The notes under the pieces were generated by a model, which was given only the letters and a program-made list of their open reading frames with translations, was not told where the DNA came from and did no database searches. 64,000 nt of DNA from Aphanomyces cochlioides (taxonomy: Eukaryota; Oomycota; Saprolegniomycetes; Saprolegniales; Verrucalvaceae): assembly GCA_019828595.1 (NCBI GenBank), contig JAHQRK010000014.1, positions 1,612,001-1,676,000 of the forward strand, read 5' to 3'. Below are positions 41,501 to 51,675 of this stretch, piece by piece; the first letter of the stretch is position 1; each line of letters starts with the position of its first letter. Made by a program: the position numbers and the translations under genes.

Positions 41501-44500
41501 CTACTGCTGCACGTACAAAGTTTGCCGCCTGGTGATTTCGCTAGGTGGAGACGACGTGGGGATGAGACCACTGTGAGATTTGAGCGCCATGTACATGGCG
41601 TAGTCGTGAATGACATTTCTGTCGAGAGAATCCAATTTGATGTCAGCGTACGCACCGGCAGCAAAGTCAAGGCGGTTGTACTTCTTGCCAGATTCGACAG
41701 AGGTACGAAGATGAGCATGGACGTTGGGCGAAGCACTCGACGTCGTGGAAATATCAAACATTGTCGTATTGATTTCGATGCCGGTTTCAGTCGTACAATG
41801 CCCGACTGCGACAGCGAGCGCATAGAATGCTCGATCTGCTTCGCGCCAGTCGCCGACAGATTTGGCCGCACTTTGAAACTCGTAGCTTTCCAGATAGTGA
41901 AGAACTTTGACGGTGAGCTTAGCGCACCTTCGAATGAGAGAAGCTTCACCATACCACGTCGATCCGATGTGGGCTACTGCCTTGTTAAGCCCCAATTTGG
42001 TCGAAATACGAGCCAAAGGTGCAGCATTTCCGCTCAAATAGGGGGCCCAACTTGAAACCATTCGACGTGAAGGAAACCAAGCCGCAAACGCTGGAGTGAT
42101 CAACGTATCCACGTCGGTTCGAAGGATCCACTTGTAGACTGCCATTTGTTTCACATTCATGGCCATAATATTGATACCATTGCCAAGAGGGTCAGTCACG
42201 CCCGAGACAAGTTTGTAGTTGTCAATTTGGACACAAGAGCTCTTGTATTCTCGAGTCGTTCGGTACATGTCAGTGCAACCCAGGCTGCCAACTTCTTCAT
42301 TGGTTCCGTTCGTAAAGATAACCAGGTCCGTTCGCCAGAGTTCTGGCTCTGTTCTGAGCATTTCCTTCCAGCTTCGATGAAGCAAACGAAGAGAGCTGAT
42401 AGAGTCTTTTCCGGGTGGAAGAAAGACAGCGATAGCACGCAAAAGCACTTGACCTTGCTTTGATGAAGGGTCATACTCAATAGGAAGTGCAGTTGGTTCA
42501 GGAGTTTCTTGGGAGTCGAGTGCCATGTACATAGCGTAGTCACTGACCTTATCAAGTGAGAGATCGTCCATCTTCTCGTCTGTGTAGCCTCCATCGGCAA
42601 AAACAAATTTACTGAATCGATCGTTGTCTTGCCATGTGTGCAAATGAGCATGACCATCAATTGTCCCTTCTGAAGAAGTAGGATAATCCAGCATTTGGTC
42701 GTCTTTGACCACACCAGCGTCTCGAGTACAGTGATTGATAGCAATATGGCCCCCATACATCGACAAGACGCCATAGTGCCACTCAGGCCATCCTTTCAAG
42801 CCATATTCTTTGCTTTTTTCTAAAGCCGTAAACTCATTTTCGTGCAAGTATTTCATCGCATAAACCGTTAGCTTCGCGCACTCTCGAACCAATTGCGCCG
42901 GGCCATACCAAGTGGAGCCAATATTATTGAGTTTGGAATTGTGGAGTCCCATGTCCTTGATAATTCGAGTCAGTCGTTTCGCATTTTTCTTGGACGAGGA
43001 ATAGCCGCCGCGTCCAACAGTCATGACCTTTGGCTTCCACTTGGCAAACACTGGAGTCAAGAAGGTGTCCATATCAGTGCGAAGAATCCAGTCATAAATA
43101 TCCACGGCTGGTTCATCTGCAGCGACCACACCGATCGAATCGCCAAATTGATAATCAAACTCGGCTGATCTCATTCGTTTGTAAGTGTTGATCAAGACAC
43201 AACGATTCGGCTCTTCTCTTGTCTTGCGAACGTTGTCGACGGTGCAGTTGATGTCCTCAAGTTCTGGCACCGGCCCATTTGTAAACACAACAACATCAGT
43301 ACGCCACAACGTTGGTTCTGAAAGCTGAATGTGCTGCCAACTTCGGAGAAACCATCGAAGCTGAGGAATAAACACATCGCCTTCGACTCCAACAGGAAGA
43401 AACACCACAGCGGCACGCACAAACGATTTCTCAGTCTCTGGTACGCCCGACGAGTCTGACGTTTTTTGTGTCGTCTTTGGAGGTTCGGTAGATTTGGGAA
43501 CGAGTGTGATGGGATTTGCAAATTTATCGGTACTCGTGGCATTGTGGGAAGCTAAACCATCAAGAGCCATAAACACCGTATAGTCATGAATGACATCTTG
43601 GCGGAGTGAGCCTTGAGCATCATCTGCGAAGCGCCGCATGGATTCTTCACTAAAGGCAGATTTATCTTCAGGTCCAACAGAGACATGCGCGTGTTTAGAT
43701 GGAGATTCCAAAGAATTGGCGCGAAATTCAAGCATGTCATTCCGCACTTCGATACCAAATCCTTTGGTGCATTGATTGATGGCAAGGTGGCTTGCATGGA
43801 GCAAAATATCATTTCGCAAATCTGGGACGTTGGCAATCAGTCGCATCATTTTCATAGCCAGAGTTGCACAAGACTGAATCAATCTAGTTGGGCCATACCA
43901 TGTCAAGCCAATGTTGGTCAAAGTTGCATCGGACATGTTAAAGTCTTGGGCCACACGAGTGAGAGCGGCAAGGGAATTGGTGTACGTTCCATGGCTTACT
44001 GTCATCACTGACGGCTTCCACAATGCAAAAGCAGGCATAAGAAAAGCATGCATATCCGTGCGCAAGATCCAATGGTATGCATTCATTCGAGGCATTGCGG
44101 CTACGTTGATCAAATCCCCTTCAGCATTTGAAAAAGAGGGTCCTGTGAGAGGTTCGTACGTCGGGACAACATCACATCGGTTTGGTTCCTCATTCGAGTG
44201 TCGCCGTGTTTTTTTGCATCCAACTTCTTCCAAGAGAGAGAGTACTTTAGGTCCATTTGTGTACACCACAAGATCAGTGCGCCAATGTTTTGGTTCCAGT
44301 GCCTCGAGTTCGAGCCAACTTCGTCGCAGACCAAGGAATTGAGGCAGCAATTCGTCTACTCGATTGTTTGGAAAGTATACGACAACCGCTCGGCGAAAGG
44401 CTTCGTCATGACCGTTTCCACTTGGTGCATCGTCATCTTGAGCACGGAAAATTTGTCCATGGATGTCTTGAAAATTGACGCCGAAATACCATGAAAGGAT

Positions 44501-44578
44501 TATAAGCTGGACGAGAAAGAAGAGCAAAATCGCGCCAAGAATACGAGGAAAGTTCCTCGTTCGACTTTCATGGAGCAT
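41501..44578 (-). CDS. Three-domain membrane-anchored glycosyltransferase-like protein (DUF7164-type)
   Basis: 1025 aa, intronless. N-terminal anchor (ILGAILLFFLVQLIILSWYF, residues ~13-32), then three tandem ~310-residue domains. Each has a VVFLP start, WRTDLVVYTNGP, WILRTDMDTFLTP (DxD-like metal motif), NIGSTWYGPAQLVRECAKL, NHCT, and a DYAMYMAL end. The first domain has RTDMHAF in place of RTDMDTF, so it may be inactive. The DxD-like motif and type II topology suggest Golgi glycosyltransferase activity; this is inference. The family name (DUF7164) is from memory. A decayed fourth domain follows the stop; an almost identical paralogue lies at 62014. Confidence 0.8.
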   Translation of the reverse strand: MLHESRTRNFPRILGAILLFFLVQLIILSWYFGVNFQDIHGQIFRAQDDDAPSGNGHDEAFRRAVVVYFPNNRVDELLPQFLGLRRSWLELEALEPKHWRTDLVVYTNGPKVLSLLEEVGCKKTRRHSNEEPNRCDVVPTYEPLTGPSFSNAEGDLINVAAMPRMNAYHWILRTDMHAFLMPAFALWKPSVMTVSHGTYTNSLAALTRVAQDFNMSDATLTNIGLTWYGPTRLIQSCATLAMKMMRLIANVPDLRNDILLHASHLAINQCTKGFGIEVRNDMLEFRANSLESPSKHAHVSVGPEDKSAFSEESMRRFADDAQGSLRQDVIHDYTVFMALDGLASHNATSTDKFANPITLVPKSTEPPKTTQKTSDSSGVPETEKSFVRAAVVFLPVGVEGDVFIPQLRWFLRSWQHIQLSEPTLWRTDVVVFTNGPVPELEDINCTVDNVRKTREEPNRCVLINTYKRMRSAEFDYQFGDSIGVVAADEPAVDIYDWILRTDMDTFLTPVFAKWKPKVMTVGRGGYSSSKKNAKRLTRIIKDMGLHNSKLNNIGSTWYGPAQLVRECAKLTVYAMKYLHENEFTALEKSKEYGLKGWPEWHYGVLSMYGGHIAINHCTRDAGVVKDDQMLDYPTSSEGTIDGHAHLHTWQDNDRFSKFVFADGGYTDEKMDDLSLDKVSDYAMYMALDSQETPEPTALPIEYDPSSKQGQVLLRAIAVFLPPGKDSISSLRLLHRSWKEMLRTEPELWRTDLVIFTNGTNEEVGSLGCTDMYRTTREYKSSCVQIDNYKLVSGVTDPLGNGINIMAMNVKQMAVYKWILRTDVDTLITPAFAAWFPSRRMVSSWAPYLSGNAAPLARISTKLGLNKAVAHIGSTWYGEASLIRRCAKLTVKVLHYLESYEFQSAAKSVGDWREADRAFYALAVAVGHCTTETGIEINTTMFDISTTSSASPNVHAHLRTSVESGKKYNRLDFAAGAYADIKLDSLDRNVIHDYAMYMALKSHSGLIPTSSPPSEITRRQTLYVQQ

Positions 44579-45176
44579 CGCGCCACTGTGCAGAGAGAAA
44601 GTGTGACGGATGGGTCCATGACGTTTGAAAATGACCGATCATTGTGATTGGCCCGAAAATGCGGATATTTAATTGGTGAAAATAATTATTATGTTGAGGA
44701 TTTATGAGCCAATTATTTTTCAATTTTATGCTAAAGTACTCTCAAAGATTAAAGAGCTGCTCCAAGGCACTTTCTCGTTAGCTGTGAGCGCAACTACACA
44801 ACGAGGCGAGTTTGGCGGGTACTCATTGCATTATGAACTTCATTTCGCCATGCAATCCGACAAGGAATCGTGATATGCATGCAATGTTATGGTAGAGGAT
44901 AACGAAGCGATATGATTGGTCATAATAGATGGCGTGGTTACAACACACAACCCACAACAAACGACATATGTAATGCCCACTCCAAACTTATATACTGTAT
45001 AATATTATTTTGTTTGGCTTATTTATTTTGACAGTATCTAATATTTTTATTGCTCAACCTTTGAAACATAATATTTCCAATCATAATACCCTATTGTATG
45101 GGCAGACTGTCTACTACTATTAATAGTATTAATATACTCCAGAGAAAAAAACTTTAAAATCTTACTATTATTGTGG
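44579..45176. other. Promoter side of the glycosyltransferase-like gene and AT-rich spacer
   Basis: No gene seen. Contains CTACTACTATTAATAGTATT-like runs (45109-45130) that recur near 48310-48390 and 51245-51275. Confidence 0.35.
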
Positions 45177-45520
45177 TTTTAATAAAAAACTGGAGTCGTG
45201 CGGAATAAATTTTGACGCAAGCAACTTGACGCAACAATTGACGCATACAAATTTCAAGTGAAAAGAAATTGAATGCTTCGAACACGTTTTCAAATATTTA
45301 AAGCGTTTGAAATTACACTATTCAATGGCCACGATCGAGGTCAATATTAGAAAATGTTTGCCAATTTTATCTTTTATGAATAATACTTTGGAATTTATTT
45401 AATTTAATTTAAATACGCTAAAATTTGATAAATTCTTCAAACTGTTTCATACTAAAACCAAGTTAACAAGAATTGTACTCCAAAAAATATGCAATGTGAC
45501 AATCATTTCGGACCAGAGTA
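45177..45520. repeat. Composite repeat: two dispersed families
   Basis: 45215-45330 is an inverted copy of 2290-2400. 45355-45518 matches 14683-14818 in the same orientation and ends at the same CAATCATTTCGG end. A pogo-type element has inserted at the TA at 45519-45520. Confidence 0.65.
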
Positions 45521-47692
45521 CAGTAACGTAAACCCCCAGTGGTGGCCGAATATTTCAGTCATGGCCGATTTCCATCATCGATTATTATTGGTTGAAATAA
45601 TTCGTTGAGCAAACCATGAGAACTGAAGAGTTTCTATAAACTCGAATACTTGATATTTTCACTGATCTGTGGATGGAGCACGTCGGTCAACCGGTGAAGA
45701 CTTCTCTGGAGCTTGCCCACAAGTTGTGGTCAAGTAAAGTCAAAGTTGGAGTGATATCCAAGGAAACAGGGATTGCCCCACGAAAACTGCACCGATACAT
45801 CCAAGCTTTTTCTTGTGGAAGCATACCTCGTGTCGAGTTTGGACCACCACCACTAATACCATTGACAATCGAGCGTGACATAGTCTCGTGGATCATTGGA
45901 ATGCAAGAAGCTGGAATGCCTGTCACTCGCCACTATATCTTGGTCAAAGTGGGAATCATAAGCAATATTCTTGGTATGAAAAGTTTGACAAATGGCTGGT
46001 ATGAACGATTCCTCTCCCGCCATCCCGTTCTCACTACGCGCCAAGCTCAGACGATATCGAGAGCACGAAACATGCCAACCGATGTCGATATTATAATGCT
46101 ATTCAACGGCGTACTACAACATGGTGTACACGAAAAGATGGATGCCAATCGCATCTTTAACATGGACGAAAGTTGCTTCCTGAGGCATTCCATGTCAAAC
46201 AAAGTGGTTGCGGTGAAGGGATCAACTAACGTTTAGGCGCAAACCATGTCTGCTTCCTTTCACATAACGTATGTCGCCTGTGTAAGTGCTTCTGGCTTTG
46301 TTGTGCCGCCATTATTTATCATACCTAGTGTGCGAGTTGACGCGAACATTGCTAGTGCCATGACTGTACCTGGCTCCCATGTCACATGCACAGACAGTAG
46401 TTTTATCAACGCTCGTGTGTTTAATCTTCGGTTGTCAATGCTTTCCTCGTCTGTTCCTCCAAATGTTGTCCGTCCGTTGCTTTTGACGCTTGATGGGTAT
46501 GGCGGACACTTTTCCAAGGAGATCGTTTTCAGAGCGAAGGAACTCAGTATCATAATGTTGTGTCTTCCCCCAACGCTACCCACCTCGTTTAACCTCTTGA
46601 TGTTGGTGTTTTCGGTCCCTTAAAGAAGCGTATAAGTCCGACATGTTCGACCATATGGTTGAGACTAACGTCAGCACCCTCACTAAAGCTGAGGCTATTG
46701 GATTGGCGTAAAAAAGTTGGTCGTCGATCACAAGAAAAAATGCTATCAGCGCATTTAGAGGTTGTGGGCTCTATCCGTTGAACAAGCAAAAAATGATATC
46801 ACGTCTTGCTCTTTTCAAGACTGGAGGTGCGAAAAAGACGCATGGTTATTCTACAGATTGGCTTGTTCACAAGGAAAGGATTCGAAGGGATGTTCTTGTT
46901 TTGCCACCCCCACCAGAGAAGTCCAATCGCAAGCGTAAAACCGTTGATGCTCGTGAAAATCTCTTGTCAAGTGTAGCCATTGTTGAAAGTCTTGTCGGTC
47001 CTGCTCCAAAGAGGCGAGCGAAAGCCTCGACGAAGAGAAATAAGAAGTGATGCTCATGAAACGTTTTACAATGAGTCTTTTAGCTCATTAACTAATGAAA
47101 ATATGTCTCATTTCTAGTGTCAGGATTGCTGCCATCACACTTGTTCTGCGAGGAGAGACTTGGCTGTGAGAACATACAAAGGCAGTGGCTGATGGTTGGT
47201 ATTTCCTGGTCATTTGTAGTGGCATGCATGGCTTGCATGAGCTTCTTTGTCTTTTCAAATCTTGCCGACCACGTCGACATGTTGATGAAATGCGTTCCCA
47301 ATTCTGTGAGGGAATCAACATGTGATATTACCAACTGATGAATCCAGACAAAGTTCAGTTTCTCTATAAATTAATATCCTGTAGCCATATATATTTTTCT
47401 TTTCACAAAGCCAGTTTGGATCAGATAATGAATGTCACATATTGAATACAAATATCAAGATAAACTTTTGGCCACGACCGATAATACTTGAAATTTTTAT
47501 GCCCCATCAATTTCACTTCGCCGAACGCACTCCTTGCAGAACAAATTTGTTCTGAAAATTTGTACTTTTTCGTCTTTTCATGCTCATTTCAACTGTACTT
47601 TCCAATTTTCTTGATTCGTTTTGCATCGGAAGGAATCTCAACTTTTCGCCAACCAAAGAATTTTCGGCCACGACTGGGGGTTTACGTTAGTA
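45521..47692 (+). mobile_element. Pogo-type transposon, decayed
   Basis: About 2.17 kb. Ends share TAACGTAAACCCCCAGT-GTGGCCGAA in inverted orientation, flanked by TA. Coding region is broken (see transposase entry). Confidence 0.8.
45673..47050 (+). pseudogene. Broken pogo-type transposase
   Basis: Three ORF pieces: 45673-46236 with helix-turn-helix (VGVISKETGIAPRKLHRYIQ) and first catalytic D (FNMDESCFL); 46246-46623 with the second (LLTLDGYGGHF); then a shifted frame with LDVGVFGPLKKR at ~46595 for the third; 46778-47050 is a basic C-terminus. At least three frameshifts or stops. DDE_1 superfamily. Confidence 0.8.
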
Positions 47693-47694
47693 TA

Positions 47695-48292
47695 TAATTG
47701 TCGTTTGGGTCCAAAACTGGATATTTTATATGTTTTGAAAATGTTTCAATTAATTGACGCATACAGTATTTAAAGTCTACGCATACAAAATAGTAAATAT
47801 ACATATGACCTAACGATATTGGAGATCTCATCAAATTTAGCTTTGCTCACGTCTCTAGGCGCCATATTTGGTCCTGCAAATGCATACAAACTTATTCAAT
47901 ATGTTCCAGTGATGCGTGGACGGACGCAGAAGCTCACAGGGTCGCCGGAAAAGGGCCTTAGAGCCAGACCATTCGGTTTGAGTTGTGAGCATCGAATTTG
48001 AGCGTCTTGATCGATAGTCTCTCAAAAATACCGTTAATATATCGGAGACTAAGTGATCTATTTGTGTGTGTGATGGGGCCGCGTTTCATTGCGATTTGAT
48101 TCACTGGCGGAAGATTTTCTGTAATTTGAATCAGAGGACAAACTTTGAGGCATTGTTTCTCTCCTGCATGGCAATGAACTTCGCCTGAATAAATATATCC
48201 AATCAAAGAGGAGATAAAGTACTTTCATTTGCACCAATCAAATGTAGAATTCCTCAAAGAGGACCAACGAAACTCCACTGAAAAGTCAAATG
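47695..48292. repeat. Inverted copy of the 12.9-14.8 kb element, without the MITE
   Basis: 47697-47790 matches the repeat at 1929-2275. 47790-48292 is the reverse complement of 13898-14690 but lacks the 273-bp MITE, reading through its target as a single TAA: the empty site. No gene. Confidence 0.8.
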
Positions 48293-48762
48293 TGACAAAA
48301 TTGAATTTCAGATTACTACTATTAATAGTGTGTATTATTATTGATATACTAGTAGTAAATACTATGTAGTAGTACTACTTGTATTAATGGTGAAACTTGG
48401 TGGAGCATATGAAGCCGCGTAAATAAAACCCAGTCTTATTGCCTAATGGGTGCTGTTTGAGTTAGCTACATATTGAAAATCTCCATGATTTAAGCTTTCG
48501 TTTGCCGCTTGAATCACCCGAAGAAGTGCCTTCATCGCCGAGATATGGGGCGTCAAAGTCGGCGGCCCAAAATTTCCGGCAAAATATGAGTTTTGAGTTT
48601 TTGCTATTGCTCGATTCGTTTCGTTGAGTGGAATGTCGTGGTGGTACTCAAACTCAACAATTCGCTCTTGGTGTTGAGTAAACTAAAAAAACGGACGAAG
48701 AAATGGTTTTATACAAGTGTTTTGAACACTCTGGCAATAAGACTGGTTTTGATTTACACATT
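48293..48762. other. AT-rich spacer
   Basis: TAGTA-rich stretch at 48300-48385; no gene seen. Confidence 0.35.
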
Positions 48763-50773
48763 TCAAATATGTGTCACTATGACCGCTTTTGATTTACATC
48801 TCAATATTCCATGCTCAACATCTTTCATCGCCGATTGAAGAACTCTGTCCAATTCTGACAGAGATGTTTCGGCGACAACTTTTGCACGACGCAACTTCAC
48901 AGCTCGTCCTTGTTGAACATTTTCGTCCGTGGGGGCCTTGTAGAAGCTGTCGTTCTTGAACTCCTCAGGAACAAATGGCCTGATTTTGTTGTAAATATCG
49001 CACACCTTCTCATGATTCTCGGGAGGTGCAGGCAATACCTTCAGGCTTGAGAAAACTTCTGGAGCGCCGGCAGGACTGCGCTGTCGCACTATTTTTTGAG
49101 CCACCGGATCTGCATTTGGTCGTGCTCGACATTCGATAATGCCAGGCATATCCTTGCTCAATCGGAATATTTGGAACGATTGTATGCCCTTTATGTCAAC
49201 ATATCGCTTGGATAATGCTGTTTTGAAATTCATGAACGCATTGCCTTCCTCCTCAAGTCGAACTGTTGTATTCGAAGAGACGACTCGTCAATGAGCTTGG
49301 CAATTCCATCAAATGTCCACGCATCGTTTCGAGAAATTTGCTTTCGCATATGCCGAAAATTTCTGTCGCAAGCATTTTTTGTATGTCCCTTGATCAAGAA
49401 CATGTAATTGATTTCCTAATTGTATCAATGAAAGATTTTCATGAAGACATGTCCATACCTCAAAGACACCCAAATCCAACAAGATTGAAGCACGGTATTG
49501 TTTTTGTTTTGTCCTCCACAGTTATCCGCGAACAAAGACAATTTTGCCATCCTTGAGCCAGTCGTCAAGCCTCTCGACTGAAAAAAGAGCTGCAGCATGG
49601 ATGCGGCTTCGTTAGCTCATTTGCCGCCCTTTCTCTCCGAGTAGATGTGATTGTATTGCTTTTTGTCATTGTGGCAGTAAATTCCAAATACAGACACAGA
49701 GTACAATGAACAAAAATACCAGCTTGACGGGGTTTCAGCCACCGTAGGGATCGTCAAATTTTGTGCAAAATCCATGACAAGAACAATATGACGGTCATTG
49801 CATGACTCAAACGCTTGAGAGTACAGTGACCTCATTACTTCAGCGTCACAAACATGCGCAGCAAGAAGGTTCATTTCATCAGTCGTCGCCATTGCAGGAA
49901 GAAATTTTCTGTACTGACAGCATAGATCGTAAACATTGGCGCGAGGACTGCGGATCATAATATTTGGACAATGTTTCTGGAGTAGTTGTCGGAAGTACGA
50001 CAAAGTGGGGTTTCTCACACGATTTGACATTTTTTCGCAGTAAGCCGCATACTCTCGATGAAGTCGCTCCCACGTGAAGAAGCAAGGTAGCAAAACGACG
50101 TTCCTCAAGGAAATGGTGGCTTGTATGGTCCCATTTTCAGTATGACGGATGCGTCGTCGGATGGGAACACATTCCCCCATTTTTGCAGAAAATTCAATGA
50201 ACCAGAGAGACAACTCTGCCTCATTTATACACGCCGCATTGCGTTTGCCAGTGTTGTTGTGACGTGGCTTTCCCAAATTCCCTTCAAAACCGTTTGCTCG
50301 GCATCCTGTCAACTTAAACTTTGAAACGTTGAATAGTCCAAGAAAGGCTTGACTGCACACAACGCCGATAAATGGCACAATGTAGGTGTAATTTACACGT
50401 GCGCCAGAGCCGCGTTTACGTTTCTTCATCGTTTCGTCAATAGCGGGCCCCATAGACAAAGACGTATTCAAGCAGACTTTTCTTTCGTCTTGGGTCATCT
50501 TGTTGTATGCAAGTAGAAAACGTGTGATTGCGTCTTCCTTGTCAAGGAGACACTTTAAAGAGCAGCAGCTTCCTGTGAAGCTTTAGATTGGAGTGATTGC
50601 AGCTGTTCTGGTTCATGCTCATCGTCAGCACTTTCACTGTAATCAGAGAACACAATGTTTTGATCCTCGTAATCCAAGTCGGAACCACCAAGTAGTGACA
50701 CGAAGGATGGTGTTCCGTTGGGAAGAGTGTCGCCGCTTCCAAGCAAGGCATCGTCGTCCATAACCACAAACAA
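48763..50773 (-). pseudogene. Relic of a large DDE-type transposase (DUF7869-like)
   Basis: Pieces on minus: 50773-50555 (acidic N-terminus), 50498-49617 (MTQDERKVCLNTSLSMGP, basic region with CRANGFEGNLGKPRH, VLVMDFAQNLTIPTVAETPS, SVFGIYCHNDKKQ), then shifted frames with DGKIVF ... NKNN and LIKGHTKN around 49300-49560, and 49233-48763. The D-FAQNL, D-NC-GQNKN-like and F-GHTKN sequence is typical of DUF7869 proteins, which are transposon-encoded in oomycetes and animals. Several frameshifts and stops; not functional. Confidence 0.65.
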
Positions 50774-50826
50774 TTGTGTTTAAACCAGCGGTTGATTTGA
50801 CTGTGCTTTATGAAACTGAATTTTTT

Positions 50827-51074
50827 AAGGCCCGTCTGGCAACCGAAAATATTACAATACAAATTCAATAATTGAGGTCAGAATATGAACTTGTTTATCT
50901 CCAAGAGTTTTGCACCAAGTCCAATATTTTTGGTTGGGATATACTCACTGGAGGCTCTCAAAATGCCATTTTACGACATGGAGGTTTTACCTCCATTTTG
51001 AATATGCCATAACTAGTTGATCCCAATTTAGCTGAAAATGGCATATTTATTTTGAAATTTTGCCAGACGCACCC
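50827..51074. mobile_element. MITE of the GGGTGCGTCTGGCAA family
   Basis: About 248 bp, same family as 14353 and 15142 (ends GGCCCGTCTGGCAACCG and, reversed, GGGTGCGTCTGGCAAAATTT; internal CCTCC/GGAGG palindromic tract). Flanked by TTA-like triplets. It has lost ~25 bp from the left arm relative to the other copies. Confidence 0.8.
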
Positions 51075-51275
51075 TTAGTTTTCTCGAAACAATGAATTTG
51101 GGCTCTCGACAGGTCCTCTCACTTTTCGATTTGATTTCTCGTGAAGAGGTGAATGGTTGATAAGACTGGTTTTAATTTATGCGGCTTCATATGTTCGGAT
51201 AAAACTACAGCATCCGGACATGGAAGTCATTCGTGAACGAAGAGTACTACAGTACTAGTAGTATGTACTACACAT

Positions 51276-51304
51276 TTTTACCTTCAAGTTCAGTGTATCG
51301 GAAG
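51276..51304. repeat. Left arm of a ~3.5-kb inverted repeat
   Basis: TTACCTTCAAGTTCAGTGTA is the start of a ~30-bp stretch found perfectly inverted at 54722-54751; similarity continues weakly outwards. The arms enclose the piggyBac element and two MITEs. Confidence 0.7.
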
Positions 51305-51648
51305 TTCAAGTGCAGGGTTATTCAAACTTTATAAATTGCACAAAAATAGCCCGTGAAAAATAATACCTTTACTTTTCTTTATAAGTTTATCTTTGATGGC
51401 GTAGGTACTGAAAAGCACTCAATAATCGTCCTAGAGTGGTTATTTCACTTCCAACCGAGCTCTCTTTACTTCAATAACAGTAATACGCGAGAAAGAAAGG
51501 ATCTTGTGCCACTGAAAGTGCGCTATTCCTCAGAAACCGACATGATAACGTCACATCATAATCTGGTCGTCGTCCGAGGGTGAGATACCTCTTATCATTT
51601 ATACGCCGAAATTATAAATTTTCAAGCTAACTCTGTACTTGAACTTCC
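51303..51648. mobile_element. Candidate MITE in the left arm
   Basis: About 345 bp with inverted ends GAAGTTCAAGTGCAG / GAAGTTCAAGTACAG. The flanks rejoin to match 54698-54740, suggesting an insertion. No ORF of substance. Confidence 0.5.
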
Positions 51649-51675
51649 GATCAGAGTTGTGATACGCTACGTTAA

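Noticed and set aside
41390..42055. Plus-strand ORFs of 100-220 codons opposite the glycosyltransferase-like genes
   Set aside because: They recur at both copies only because the sense genes are duplicated; no independent protein features.
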